Positions 25,210 through 33,071 of a DNA stretch of 64,000 nt are shown in pieces (within the stretch, counting starts at the first letter, position 1; the number at the start of each line of letters is the position of its first letter). Origin of the DNA: JAIXWP01 sp964428835 (GTDB taxonomy: Bacteria > Bacteroidota > Bacteroidia > Flavobacteriales_D > Sanyastnellaceae); NCBI GenBank assembly GCA_964428835.1, contig CAYRZQ010000005.1, forward strand, positions 1 through 64,000, in the 5' to 3' direction. The notes below the pieces were generated by a model, which worked only from the letters and a program-made list of their open reading frames with translations, was not told the DNA's origin and ran no database searches. The translations under genes were made by a program, and so were the position numbers.

Positions 25210-25551
25210 ATGTCAAGTATTCGATTGGAAAAAATAGGTACCCTCATTAAGAAAGAGTTGAGTATCATTTTTCAGCAAAACATGCATTCGCATTTTCAAG
25301 GATTGATGATCACCGTGACCAGCGCGCGCGTGTCGCCAGACCTTAGCACAGCGAAGATTTATCTCAGTTTTTTTCCAACAGAAAAAAAGGAAGAAGGGAT
25401 TGCCATTGTCAATGATAAGCTTTCAGTAATTCGTGGATTGCTGGGGAGCAGCACGGGCAAGCAGTTGAGGAAGATTCCGAGTTTGAGTTTCTTCATCGAC
25501 GATTCGTTGGATTATTTTGAAGAAATAGATCGTTTATTAAAAAAGAAGTAA
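25210..25551 (+). CDS. rbfA: Ribosome-binding factor A
   Basis: RbfA binds the immature 30S subunit and is needed for 16S rRNA 5'-end maturation and growth in the cold. The 113-residue product has the KH-like fold pattern: IRLEKIGTLIKKELSIIFQQ, MITVTSARVSPDLSTAKIYL, LLGSSTGKQLRKIPSLSFFI and DDSLDYFEEIDRLL. Length and order are normal. Downstream are a methyltransferase and a LolC/E-like permease on the same strand. rbfA next to an FtsX-type permease is a common Bacteroidota arrangement, here with the methyltransferase in between. Confidence 0.95.
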   Translation: MSSIRLEKIGTLIKKELSIIFQQNMHSHFQGLMITVTSARVSPDLSTAKIYLSFFPTEKKEEGIAIVNDKLSVIRGLLGSSTGKQLRKIPSLSFFIDDSLDYFEEIDRLLKKK

Positions 25552-25572
25552 GTCACTGCGACAACACGCCAC

Positions 25573-26379
25573 ATGCATTACGATCCGATAAAAAAGTCAT
25601 TGGGCAAGGTATTCAACCGCTCACCATATACAAGAATTTTATTTTATAAGCTTTTAGATATACTGTTGCTGCGCACATGGCATATCCATCGCGAATTGCG
25701 CAAATGGAAGAAGACCGCGCCTGTGAAAGCGCATATTCTGGACGCGGGATCTGGCTTTGGACAGTACAGTTATCACATGAGCAAATTTTCGGATAAGAAC
25801 TGTTTGCTTGGAGTGGATGTGAAGTGTGATCAGGTGACGGAGTGCAATGAATTTTTTCGTGCAATAGGCAAGCACAATGTGTTGTTTAAGGTGGAGGATT
25901 TGACCAAGTTTAAGAAGGACAACAGTTTTGATTTGGTGTTGTGTGTGGACGTGATGGAGCACATCTTGGAAGATGTGGACGTGTTGAAGAATTTTAATGC
26001 GAGCATGAAGGAAGGCGGTATGTTGTTGATATCGACGCCGAGTGACCAAGGCGGCAGCGACGCTCATGGCGAAGAGGATGAGAGTTTTATCGAAGAACAC
26101 GTGCGCAATGGTTACGGCATGCAAGAGATGAAAGACAAGCTCAAGTTGGCCGGATTTACTAAAGTGAAAGCGCATTACAGTTATGGTAAGCCAGGACAAT
26201 TGTCGTGGAGACTTTCGATGAGTATACCGATGCGCTTGCTCAATATTTCACAAGCGTTTTTTGTGGTATTGCCCATCTATTATTTGGTGGTGATGCCGAT
26301 ATCGATGATATTGAATTTTATAGATAGTCATACTGCACATCGCACGGGCACTGGTCTGATAGTGCTTGCTTGGAAATAA
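25573..26379 (+). CDS. Class I SAM-dependent methyltransferase
   Basis: This 268-residue protein has the SAM-binding motif I HILDAGSGFGQYSYHMSKF near residue 55, the acidic LLGVDVK at the end of strand 2, and motif IV DLVLCVDVMEHILEDVDVL, the Methyltransf_11 layout. The C-terminal 60 residues are hydrophobic (LLNISQAFFVVLPIYYLVVM, then SMILNFIDS) and probably attach the protein to the membrane. This suggests a lipid, quinone or envelope sugar substrate. It sits 21 bp after rbfA, and the next permease gene begins 7 bp after its stop. The substrate is not predictable. Confidence 0.85.
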   Translation: MHYDPIKKSLGKVFNRSPYTRILFYKLLDILLLRTWHIHRELRKWKKTAPVKAHILDAGSGFGQYSYHMSKFSDKNCLLGVDVKCDQVTECNEFFRAIGKHNVLFKVEDLTKFKKDNSFDLVLCVDVMEHILEDVDVLKNFNASMKEGGMLLISTPSDQGGSDAHGEEDESFIEEHVRNGYGMQEMKDKLKLAGFTKVKAHYSYGKPGQLSWRLSMSIPMRLLNISQAFFVVLPIYYLVVMPISMILNFIDSHTAHRTGTGLIVLAWK

Positions 26380-26386
26380 CAAAGGG

Positions 26387-27607
26387 ATGAATATCTCTTT
26401 CTACATAGCGCGTCGATATTTATTTGCAAAAAAATCGCGAAACATTATCAATATCATTTCGATGATATCGATGACTGTGGTAGCCTTTGTGGCTGCCGCG
26501 ATGATCACCGTGATGAGTGCATTCAATGGCATTGAAGATTTAGTAAAAGAGTTGTTTTCGAATTTCGATGCGCCGCTAACTATCGTTCCTGCGGAAGGAA
26601 AGAGTTTTGCGGACAGTCTTCTTACGGATGTGCAAATACAAGGAATAGAAGGCATCAAAGGTTGGAGCCGCGTGATTGAAGAAGACGCTTGGTTGCAATA
26701 TGCGGATTACAATAGTGTGGCTACGGTGAAAGGTGTTAGCCCTACGTACGCGACACATTCATCACTCGATAGCATGATGTATTTGGGCAGTTTCAGACTG
26801 CGTGAAGACAGTTTGAATTATGCTGTTTTGGGATTGGGATTGTACAGTGAATTGCGCATGCCGCGGCCTGATGTGACGCCGCCGATAATAACGATGAATG
26901 CGCCGATTCGCGGGCGCAAGCTTTCACGATTTAAAGAGAATGCATTCAACCGCGTGCCGGTGATGGCGAGCGGAGCGTTTTCTGTGAATGCGGAATTGGA
27001 TGTGAAGTATGCGATTGTGTCGTTGGAATTTGCGCGATCGCTTTTTAATATGGAAGAAAGCGTGTCTTCGATTGAGATTTTTTTGAATGACGAAAAAGAT
27101 GAAGAATCTGTGAAGGCCGCGCTGCAAGCGATATTGCCGGCAGATTTGAAAGTAGAAACGCGCTTTGATAGAAACGCTTTGGTATATAAGACCAATGCCA
27201 GTGAGAAGTGGTTTACGTTTTTGATTTTATTCTTTGTCTTATTGATTGCGTGTTTCAACATCATCGCCTCGTTGACGATGTTGATCATTGAAAAGAAGAA
27301 GGACATTTATATTCTTGAGAGTATGGGCGCGACGCGGACCATGATACGACGTGTATTTGTGCTTGAAGGAATCTTTATCAATGTGGTGGGTGCTGTTGTG
27401 GGCGTGAGTGCGGGGTTGGCCTTGTGTTGGGCGCAACAGCAGTTTGGATTGGTATCGATGGAAGGCGCAATGGTAGATTATTATCCCATCTTGATCAATT
27501 GGGTGGACGTTGTCGGCATCTTTTTGACCGTGGTAATTGTAGGGGCCATCTTCTCTTTTGGCCTCGTCGGACGACTGATGAATCGGTTTGCGTGGCGTGC
27601 TCCCTGA
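26387..27607 (+). CDS. ABC transporter permease, LolC/LolE (FtsX) family
   Basis: From ATG 26387 the product is 406 residues (MNISFYIARRYLFAKKSRN); the TTG at 26366 would overlap the upstream gene. The layout is MacB/LolC-like: one N-terminal transmembrane helix at about 25-50, a large periplasmic domain, then three C-terminal helices of the FtsX domain (about 275-400). These include ASLTMLIIEKKKDIYILESM, the coupling-helix sequence of lipoprotein-releasing permeases. It probably moves lipoproteins from the inner membrane to a carrier. No ATPase gene is adjacent, so it must pair with one encoded elsewhere. It is convergent with the Doc toxin gene, 7 bp apart. Confidence 0.9.
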   Translation: MNISFYIARRYLFAKKSRNIINIISMISMTVVAFVAAAMITVMSAFNGIEDLVKELFSNFDAPLTIVPAEGKSFADSLLTDVQIQGIEGIKGWSRVIEEDAWLQYADYNSVATVKGVSPTYATHSSLDSMMYLGSFRLREDSLNYAVLGLGLYSELRMPRPDVTPPIITMNAPIRGRKLSRFKENAFNRVPVMASGAFSVNAELDVKYAIVSLEFARSLFNMEESVSSIEIFLNDEKDEESVKAALQAILPADLKVETRFDRNALVYKTNASEKWFTFLILFFVLLIACFNIIASLTMLIIEKKKDIYILESMGATRTMIRRVFVLEGIFINVVGAVVGVSAGLALCWAQQQFGLVSMEGAMVDYYPILINWVDVVGIFLTVVIVGAIFSFGLVGRLMNRFAWRAP

Positions 27608-27614
27608 TACCAAG

Positions 27615-28007
27615 CTATTTTTCAGCGTCGTTCTTTTGAATTACGTGCGTGTGAATCCAGTTTCTAATTTCTTCGAATCGAATTTCACCTGTACTTGCTG
27701 TAGTGACCATGTAATACTTTTCATCCTGCTTTGCATTTATATCATATCCTCCTTCCAGAAGCATAAGTCTCATGAGGACATAAGCAGTTCTCTTGTTACC
27801 ATCGATAAATGGATGATTGATTAAAATACTCTCGAGCACGGCGGCGGCCTTGTCAATTGGCGAAGGGTATAGCTCTTGATTCTCAAAAGTTGCAAAAGGG
27901 CGATGCAACGCGGACTCTAATAAGCCTACATCACGAACTCCTCTGCTTCCCCCAAATTTATCGATAAGTATATCATGTATATTTAGAGCATCTCTTAACT
28001 CTATCAT
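27615..28007 (-). CDS. Doc (death-on-curing) type Fic-fold toxin
   Basis: This 130-residue Fic/DOC domain protein has the signature HPFIDGNKRTA at residues 65-75, with catalytic-loop His65, Asp69, Asn71 and Arg73 intact. The upstream part (GLLESALHRPFATFENQELY) is typical of the death-on-curing subfamily. Doc proteins phosphorylate EF-Tu and stop translation reversibly. The start overlaps the last four bases of the small upstream gene, the standard antitoxin-toxin arrangement. Because the active residues are present, I expect a functional toxin. Confidence 0.92.
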   Translation of the reverse strand: MIELRDALNIHDILIDKFGGSRGVRDVGLLESALHRPFATFENQELYPSPIDKAAAVLESILINHPFIDGNKRTAYVLMRLMLLEGGYDINAKQDEKYYMVTTASTGEIRFEEIRNWIHTHVIQKNDAEK

Positions 28008-28192
28008 TGAGCTAGTTTTTCAAGGAGATCTTTATCCTCGGAAAGAATTTTACGTAAGTGACTGGTGAGTCTAATCTTTTCCTCAGGCTGATCTTGTAAC
28101 TCTTTTAAAAAAGTAAGTACTTCCATCAAAACACTTTCAGGCACACTGTTCAATGCCTTTTGTATTTCCGATTGAATCTGTGTCTTCGTCAT
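28004..28192 (-). CDS. Putative antitoxin of the Doc toxin, not Phd-like
   Basis: This 62-residue protein (start ATG 28192; a TTG six bases earlier is possible) has two predicted helices: a leucine-rich one (LMEVLTFLKELQDQ) and a charged C-terminal one (LRKILSEDKDLLEKLAQ). It lacks the beta-rich N-terminus of Phd/YefM antitoxins, so the DNA-binding part is unclear. Position and the 4-bp overlap with the toxin gene are the main evidence. The charged C-terminal helix could block the Fic active site as Phd's tail does. A TATATTTG box ends three nucleotides before the start. Confidence 0.75.
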   Translation of the reverse strand: MTKTQIQSEIQKALNSVPESVLMEVLTFLKELQDQPEEKIRLTSHLRKILSEDKDLLEKLAQ

Positions 28193-28195
28193 ACT

Positions 28196-28203
28196 CAAAT
28201 ATA
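28196..28203 (-). promoter_or_regulatory. -7 box (TATATTTG) 3 nt before the antitoxin gene
   Basis: This is an exact TAnnTTTG match on minus, followed by AGT and the ATG at 28192. It lies in the gap after the sod gene, so the toxin-antitoxin pair probably has its own leaderless transcript. No inverted repeat typical of an autoregulatory operator was seen. Confidence 0.45.
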
Positions 28204-28223
28204 ATAAATTATCTTTTCCACTC

Positions 28224-28952
28224 CTACTTCACTCCGCTAAAATCTGTGGCGACGGTGTCCCAGTTGATGATATTGAAGAAAGCGGTGATGTAATCGGGTC
28301 GCTTGTTTTGATAGTTGAGGTAGTAGGCGTGTTCCCAGACGTCGATGCCGAGGATGGGGGTGCCCACTTTTTCTACCAAATTTTTCATCAATGGGTTGTC
28401 TTGATTGGGCGTCGAAGAGATGAATAGTTTTTTGTCAGGGCCAACTGAAAGCCAAGCCCAACCGCTGCCGAAGCGTGTTTTGGCGGCTTCTGAAAACTGC
28501 TTTTTCATTTCATCAAAAGAACCAAAAGCACTATTGATGGCAGTGGCGAGTTCGCCCGAGGGAGCTTTAGCGCCGCCTGGAGCGATCCACTTCCAAAATT
28601 TCGAGTGATTGTAATGTCCACCGCCATTGTTGCGAACGGCAGCCATGTCGGCTGTTACCATTTCACAAATTTGTTCCAGGCTCTTTCCATTGAATATTTC
28701 TTTATCTGCAATGGCCTTGTTGAGGTTGGTCACATAAGCGCCGTGGTGCTTGTCGTGGTGAATTTCCATTGTGAGCGCGTCGATGTGCGGCTCGAGTGCG
28801 TTGAATGCATATCCTAAAGGGGGCAGTTCGAAAGAAGTTGGTGCAACAACGGGAGCAACAACGCCCGTTTTTGCAGCACAACTGATGAGGGGAGACAATA
28901 CCAATCCGGTAGAAAGGATGCCTGCTGTCTTGAGGAATTCACGCTTTTTCAT
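28224..28952 (-). CDS. Exported Fe/Mn superoxide dismutase (lipoprotein)
   Basis: From ATG 28952 the product is 242 residues; the upstream in-frame ATG is unlikely. Unlike the usual cytosolic enzyme, it begins MKKREFLKTAGILSTGLVLS and then PLISC. That is a KRxFLK Tat-like signal with a lipobox at Cys25, so it is predicted to be folded and metal-loaded before export and lipidation. The SOD core is complete: MEIHHDKHHGAYVTNLN, GGHYNHSKFWKWI, FGSGWAWLSV and DVWEHAYYLNYQN, with all four metal ligands (His, His, Asp, His). It dismutates superoxide, here probably in the periplasm. The Fe or Mn preference cannot be decided. Confidence 0.93.
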   Translation of the reverse strand: MKKREFLKTAGILSTGLVLSPLISCAAKTGVVAPVVAPTSFELPPLGYAFNALEPHIDALTMEIHHDKHHGAYVTNLNKAIADKEIFNGKSLEQICEMVTADMAAVRNNGGGHYNHSKFWKWIAPGGAKAPSGELATAINSAFGSFDEMKKQFSEAAKTRFGSGWAWLSVGPDKKLFISSTPNQDNPLMKNLVEKVGTPILGIDVWEHAYYLNYQNKRPDYITAFFNIINWDTVATDFSGVK

Positions 28953-28956
28953 AAAG

Positions 28957-28964
28957 CTAAGGTA
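28957..28964 (-). promoter_or_regulatory. -7-like box (TACCTTAG) 4 nt before sod
   Basis: The minus strand reads TACCTTAG, CTTT, then ATG at 28952. It is one base from TAnnTTTG and identical to the box preceding the candidate small RNA at 21688-21695. The spacing again implies a leaderless mRNA. Confidence 0.35.
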
Positions 28965-29052
28965 AGCATTCGTTTGAACATTGGGGTGTGGGTTTTTGCA
29001 CAGAATCAAAATTTTGTGACACATATCATGTTATACTTTCACAAACGAGAAA

Positions 29053-31695
29053 ATGACACGCACGAAGCGCATATTAAAGCGAGTATTGATCGGTATTGTC
29101 GCCGTTTTGGTGCTTTTTTTTGGTGGAATATTCGTCATACTTCGATTCTATGAAGACGATGTCGTACGTCTTGTGCTCGATAAATTGAATGAACGTCTCG
29201 TCACTAAGGCCAATGTAGAGGCTGTTGATCTCACCTATTGGGAGACCTTTCCAAACGCATCGCTCAAGTTTACCAATGTATATATCCAAGAGACTTTTCC
29301 CGAGAAGGATACGCTGCTCTCTGCGGATGAATTATATCTCGAGTTTAGCCTTTTGAATCTCTTTCGCGGGAACTACACGTTGGAAGAAATAACAGGCAGC
29401 GGTGTGCATGCGCATTTGAAATTGAATGCGAAGGGAGAAGACAATTGGCATTTTCTGAAACCCACAGAAGGCGGGGATTCCAAGTTGAATTTGAATTTGG
29501 AGGAGGTGAAATTGAATTCGACGCGTTTCGTTTATGAAGATCGCAAGTCGTTATTTTTTGTAGATTACAATATTGAAAATGCAAAATTATCGGGAGCGTT
29601 CAGCGATGAGCGATTCAGAATGGACGCAGATATAGAGGGCGTTATGATGGATTTGATTTCAGGGGATGATTCTTTTTTGGCCAATCGGGAAGTGTTGATA
29701 GACATGGGTTTGGATGTAGATTTAGTAGGGGAGTCGTATGCGTTTGAAGATGGAAAGGTGAGTATAGATGCGATTCCATTTTTGGTGAATGGAAGATTGA
29801 AGACAGGCGCAACGCCATTCGTGGACATGAATTTTAGAGGCAATGAGCTCACGATGAAAGATGTGTTGAATGTGTTGCCGGCAGCTTATAAAGACAAGAT
29901 CGCAGAGTACGATGCTGATGGCGTGGTGACTTTTGATGCACAAGTGAAAGGCAGTACAAAAGGAAAGTCGCAACCAGATGTGAACGCGAAGTTTCGCATC
30001 AATTCGGGAGCCTTGGTGCACAAGGGAAGCGGAGTGAAGATGAGCGGCATTGCGATGAGTGGAAAGTATGTGAAAGGCAGCAAGCAAGACCGATTGGATG
30101 TTGAAGAATTCTCAGCCAACCTTGAAGCGGGCAGTATAGTAGGCAAGGGAAGCATCATGAACATGAGCAATCCCGTTGGTGATTTTCAATTGCGCGCAGA
30201 TATTTCATTACAAGCCTTGCAGCAGTTTTTAGCGTTGGATACCTTACAAATTTGCGAAGGGCGGTTGGTGGCAGAGGCGCAGTTCAAGGGGCCTTTGGGC
30301 AATGGTATGCTGAATAACATACAATCCAGCGGCAAGGCACAGCTTAGTGAAGGACGCTTGCAGCTCAAAGGTTCTAACAGACTATTTACCGACCTTGCGA
30401 GCACCGTCCTTTTCAACGATGTGAACGCATCGGTGCAGCGATTTGTGGGCAAAGTGAATGACAGTGATTTTGAGGTGAATGGAACATTGAATAATCTGAT
30501 TCCATTTTTACTAAAAGAAAATGAAGTACTGGATGTGCAAGCGAATTTGAATTCCAATCAAATAGATTTTTCTAAATTGGTGGAAACGAGCGAGGGCAGC
30601 GCGGCACAGAAGGATTATGAATTCAATCTGCCATCTTACTTGCGATTTAGGCTGAATAGTAAAGTAAAGAAATTCACCTTTGAGCGATTTGAAGCCACCA
30701 ATGTGAGTGGAGTGGTGGTATATGATGGAAACAAACTCGATATCGATCCGGTATCGTTTGCAACGGCCGAAGGAACATTTTTATCGCAGATGCGATTGAC
30801 AAAGGCCTCGAAGGGAGGCTATGATCTGGTGTGTTCGGCGAATTTTAAGGACATCAATATTCAGAAGCTGTTTTATTCATTCAATAATTTCGGTCAAAGC
30901 TTTATCACAGAAAAACATCTGAAGGGCAAAGCAAAGGCTACTGTTCAAATGGAAGTGCCGCTGTCAGCAGCGTTGAAGATGGATAAAGAGCGATTGCACA
31001 TGTTGATGGATATTGGTATTGCGAATGGTCAGTTGACAGGACTGGAGTCGCTTCAGGAAGTGGCGAAGTATATCAAGAGCAACAAACTCATTGCTCCTTT
31101 CGTGGACGAAGATGCCTTTGCCGAAAAGATGAAGGACATTCGTTTTTCTAATCTGGAGAATGTAATTGAAATCAAGAATCAGAAGATTATTATTCCAACC
31201 ATGGCGGTGAAGTCGAGTGTTTTGGACATCTCGGCGAGTGGTATTCATGGATTTGATAATACCATCGATTATACGATAGGTTTCCGTTTACGGGATGTGT
31301 TGGTGCGCAGGTCTGCCGCGAATGAGATGGATGATGGATTGGGCAAGCAGATGTTTATCTACATGAAAGGCACTACTGAAAACCCTAAGTTTGGAATGGA
31401 TAAAGATGCTGCACGACAGGATCGACAGGAAGAGATAGCGCGTGAAAAAGAGAGTGTTAAAGCATTGTTGAAGCAGGAGTTGGGTTTGTTTAAGAATGAT
31501 GCTAACGTGGGTACGTATCAGGAGCAGCCTCAAAAGAAGGAGACTACGACAACTATAGAGTGGGAAGAGTTTGACGGTGAGAAGAAAGAAGCGCCAAGTC
31601 AAGAAGAAGCGCCAAAATCGAAGCTAAAGGACGCGAGCGACACCAAACCGAAGGATGGAAAGAAAGTGCCTAAGTGGCTTCAGGAGAAAGATTAG
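29053..31695 (+). CDS. AsmA family protein (large, TamB/AsmA-like)
   Basis: This 880-residue protein has one N-terminal transmembrane helix (about 13-32) and a long periplasmic part. It contains the AsmA N-terminal pattern (VEAVDLTYWETFPNASLKFT, then LLSADELYLEFSLLNLFRGN) and the C-terminal AsmA domain (IKNQKIIIPTMAVKSSVLDI, GIHGFDNTIDYTIGFRLRD). AsmA-clan proteins form beta-groove bridges between membranes and are implicated in phospholipid transport. The last 90 residues are a charged tail rich in Lys, Glu and Pro, without a fold. It is divergent from the sod gene, 100 bp apart. Confidence 0.87.
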   Translation: MTRTKRILKRVLIGIVAVLVLFFGGIFVILRFYEDDVVRLVLDKLNERLVTKANVEAVDLTYWETFPNASLKFTNVYIQETFPEKDTLLSADELYLEFSLLNLFRGNYTLEEITGSGVHAHLKLNAKGEDNWHFLKPTEGGDSKLNLNLEEVKLNSTRFVYEDRKSLFFVDYNIENAKLSGAFSDERFRMDADIEGVMMDLISGDDSFLANREVLIDMGLDVDLVGESYAFEDGKVSIDAIPFLVNGRLKTGATPFVDMNFRGNELTMKDVLNVLPAAYKDKIAEYDADGVVTFDAQVKGSTKGKSQPDVNAKFRINSGALVHKGSGVKMSGIAMSGKYVKGSKQDRLDVEEFSANLEAGSIVGKGSIMNMSNPVGDFQLRADISLQALQQFLALDTLQICEGRLVAEAQFKGPLGNGMLNNIQSSGKAQLSEGRLQLKGSNRLFTDLASTVLFNDVNASVQRFVGKVNDSDFEVNGTLNNLIPFLLKENEVLDVQANLNSNQIDFSKLVETSEGSAAQKDYEFNLPSYLRFRLNSKVKKFTFERFEATNVSGVVVYDGNKLDIDPVSFATAEGTFLSQMRLTKASKGGYDLVCSANFKDINIQKLFYSFNNFGQSFITEKHLKGKAKATVQMEVPLSAALKMDKERLHMLMDIGIANGQLTGLESLQEVAKYIKSNKLIAPFVDEDAFAEKMKDIRFSNLENVIEIKNQKIIIPTMAVKSSVLDISASGIHGFDNTIDYTIGFRLRDVLVRRSAANEMDDGLGKQMFIYMKGTTENPKFGMDKDAARQDRQEEIAREKESVKALLKQELGLFKNDANVGTYQEQPQKKETTTTIEWEEFDGEKKEAPSQEEAPKSKLKDASDTKPKDGKKVPKWLQEKD

Positions 31696-31727
31696 GAGGG
31701 CATTGATAATATTGAGATATTTGGTGC

Positions 31728-33071
31728 ATGAAACCGCTGCCCGCATCATTTATTGAAAGAATAAAAAGACAGTACCCGAACGAACATTCGGTATTTCTTG
31801 AATCTCTGGAACGGCCGGTCATTACAAGTGTTCATCTTCATTTAGAAAAAGGGAAAGAAGTATTTTCGGATAATGACGGACGTGTGCCATGGTGGCCAGA
31901 GGGAGTCTTTCTAAAGGAGCGACCGCGATTTACGAGCGACCCATTGTTTCATGCAGGCGCATATTATCCGCAGGAATCGAGTTCAATGTTTATTGGCTTT
32001 TTAGCAAAGAAAATTTTATCAGAAAAAAAGAATGTACGTGTACTCGATTTGTGCGCCGCACCGGGAGGGAAGAGTATACTGCTTTCAACGATCATTGGTG
32101 ATGATGGCGTGTTGATATCGAATGAAATCAATAAAACGCGAGTAAGGATTTTAGAAGAAAATTTGATAAAATGGGGCAGTACCAATGCGATTGTAACCAA
32201 TAATGAGGCGAAGGATTTCAAGCATTTTCAAAATTATTTTGATTTAATTCTCGTAGATGCGCCATGTAGTGGGGAGGGAATGTTTCGAAAAGATGAGGTA
32301 GCAAGGGAAGAGTGGAGCGAGCAGAATGTGGCCATGTGCAGCACAAGGCAAAGAGAGATATTGCAGTATTTGCCAGAGCTGCTTGCTGAAGATGGACATC
32401 TCATTTACAGTACCTGCACGTTTGCGGAATTGGAAAATGAAGATCAGACCTCATTTCTGAGAAATGTAGATGGCTTAGAAGAGGTTCATTTTGAAATTCC
32501 CGATGCTTGGAAAGAAGAGATTGTGATTGATAATGGATATAAATTCTTGCCTCATAGAGTGAAAGGTGAAGGTTTTTATTGCAATATTTTTAAAAGAAAA
32601 AATGCAGGTAGTCGCCGTCACAAGGGCAAACCTTTCGGCAAGTGGTATCGAGAGTTGAGTAAGCAGGAACAGCAAGCGGTAGCGCATTTGGACTTGAAGC
32701 ATGCGTTGATGAATGGCAATAATGAAGTGATTTCATGTCCTGTGGAATTGGAGGAATTGGATTTTCTATTAAAGCATTTGTTTGTTATTGCTGCTGGAGT
32801 GAAGGTTGGAGAGTTGATTCGAGGACAGTTGAATCCAGCGCATTCGATGATAGCTATACCGAATGTTCGTTCGGTTTATCCTGAAATAGAGTTGGAATTA
32901 GAGAGTGCCCTGTTATTTTTGAATCGAGGTGATTTGAAAATAACAACGCCCACACAAGGGTGGGCGTTGGTTTCATATCAGGGGCGTCTTTTGGGCTTTG
33001 TGAAAGTATTGTCTAATCGTGTCAACAATTATTATCCCAAAGAGTGGCGCATTAGATTTCTAGAATCTTGA
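31728..33071 (+). CDS. RsmB/NOP-family rRNA (cytosine-C5) methyltransferase, RsmF-like
   Basis: This 447-residue SAM-dependent RNA m5C methyltransferase has motif I LDLCAAPGGKS at 107-117, motif IV VDAPCSGEGMFRKD with Cys180, and motif VI IYSTCTF with the catalytic Cys230. A C-terminal PUA-like region (about 300-447) contains FGKWYRELSKQEQ, LFVIAAGVKVGEL and GWALVSYQGRLLGFVKV. Length and the N-terminal ASFIERIKRQYP match the RsmF/YebU group. The start follows GATATTTG-GTGC-ATG. Its last 20 bp overlap the convergent OmpA-family gene. Confidence 0.9.
   Translation: MKPLPASFIERIKRQYPNEHSVFLESLERPVITSVHLHLEKGKEVFSDNDGRVPWWPEGVFLKERPRFTSDPLFHAGAYYPQESSSMFIGFLAKKILSEKKNVRVLDLCAAPGGKSILLSTIIGDDGVLISNEINKTRVRILEENLIKWGSTNAIVTNNEAKDFKHFQNYFDLILVDAPCSGEGMFRKDEVAREEWSEQNVAMCSTRQREILQYLPELLAEDGHLIYSTCTFAELENEDQTSFLRNVDGLEEVHFEIPDAWKEEIVIDNGYKFLPHRVKGEGFYCNIFKRKNAGSRRHKGKPFGKWYRELSKQEQQAVAHLDLKHALMNGNNEVISCPVELEELDFLLKHLFVIAAGVKVGELIRGQLNPAHSMIAIPNVRSVYPEIELELESALLFLNRGDLKITTPTQGWALVSYQGRLLGFVKVLSNRVNNYYPKEWRIRFLES

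Noticed and set aside
25654..26199. 181-codon open frame on minus opposite the methyltransferase gene
   Set aside because: It is a shadow of a well-supported gene on +, with a His/Gln/Leu-rich composition and no family match.
32944..32969. Perfect 10-bp hairpin CAACGCCCAC / GTGGGCGTTG
   Set aside because: It lies inside the rRNA methyltransferase coding sequence without a U tract; probably a coding coincidence.
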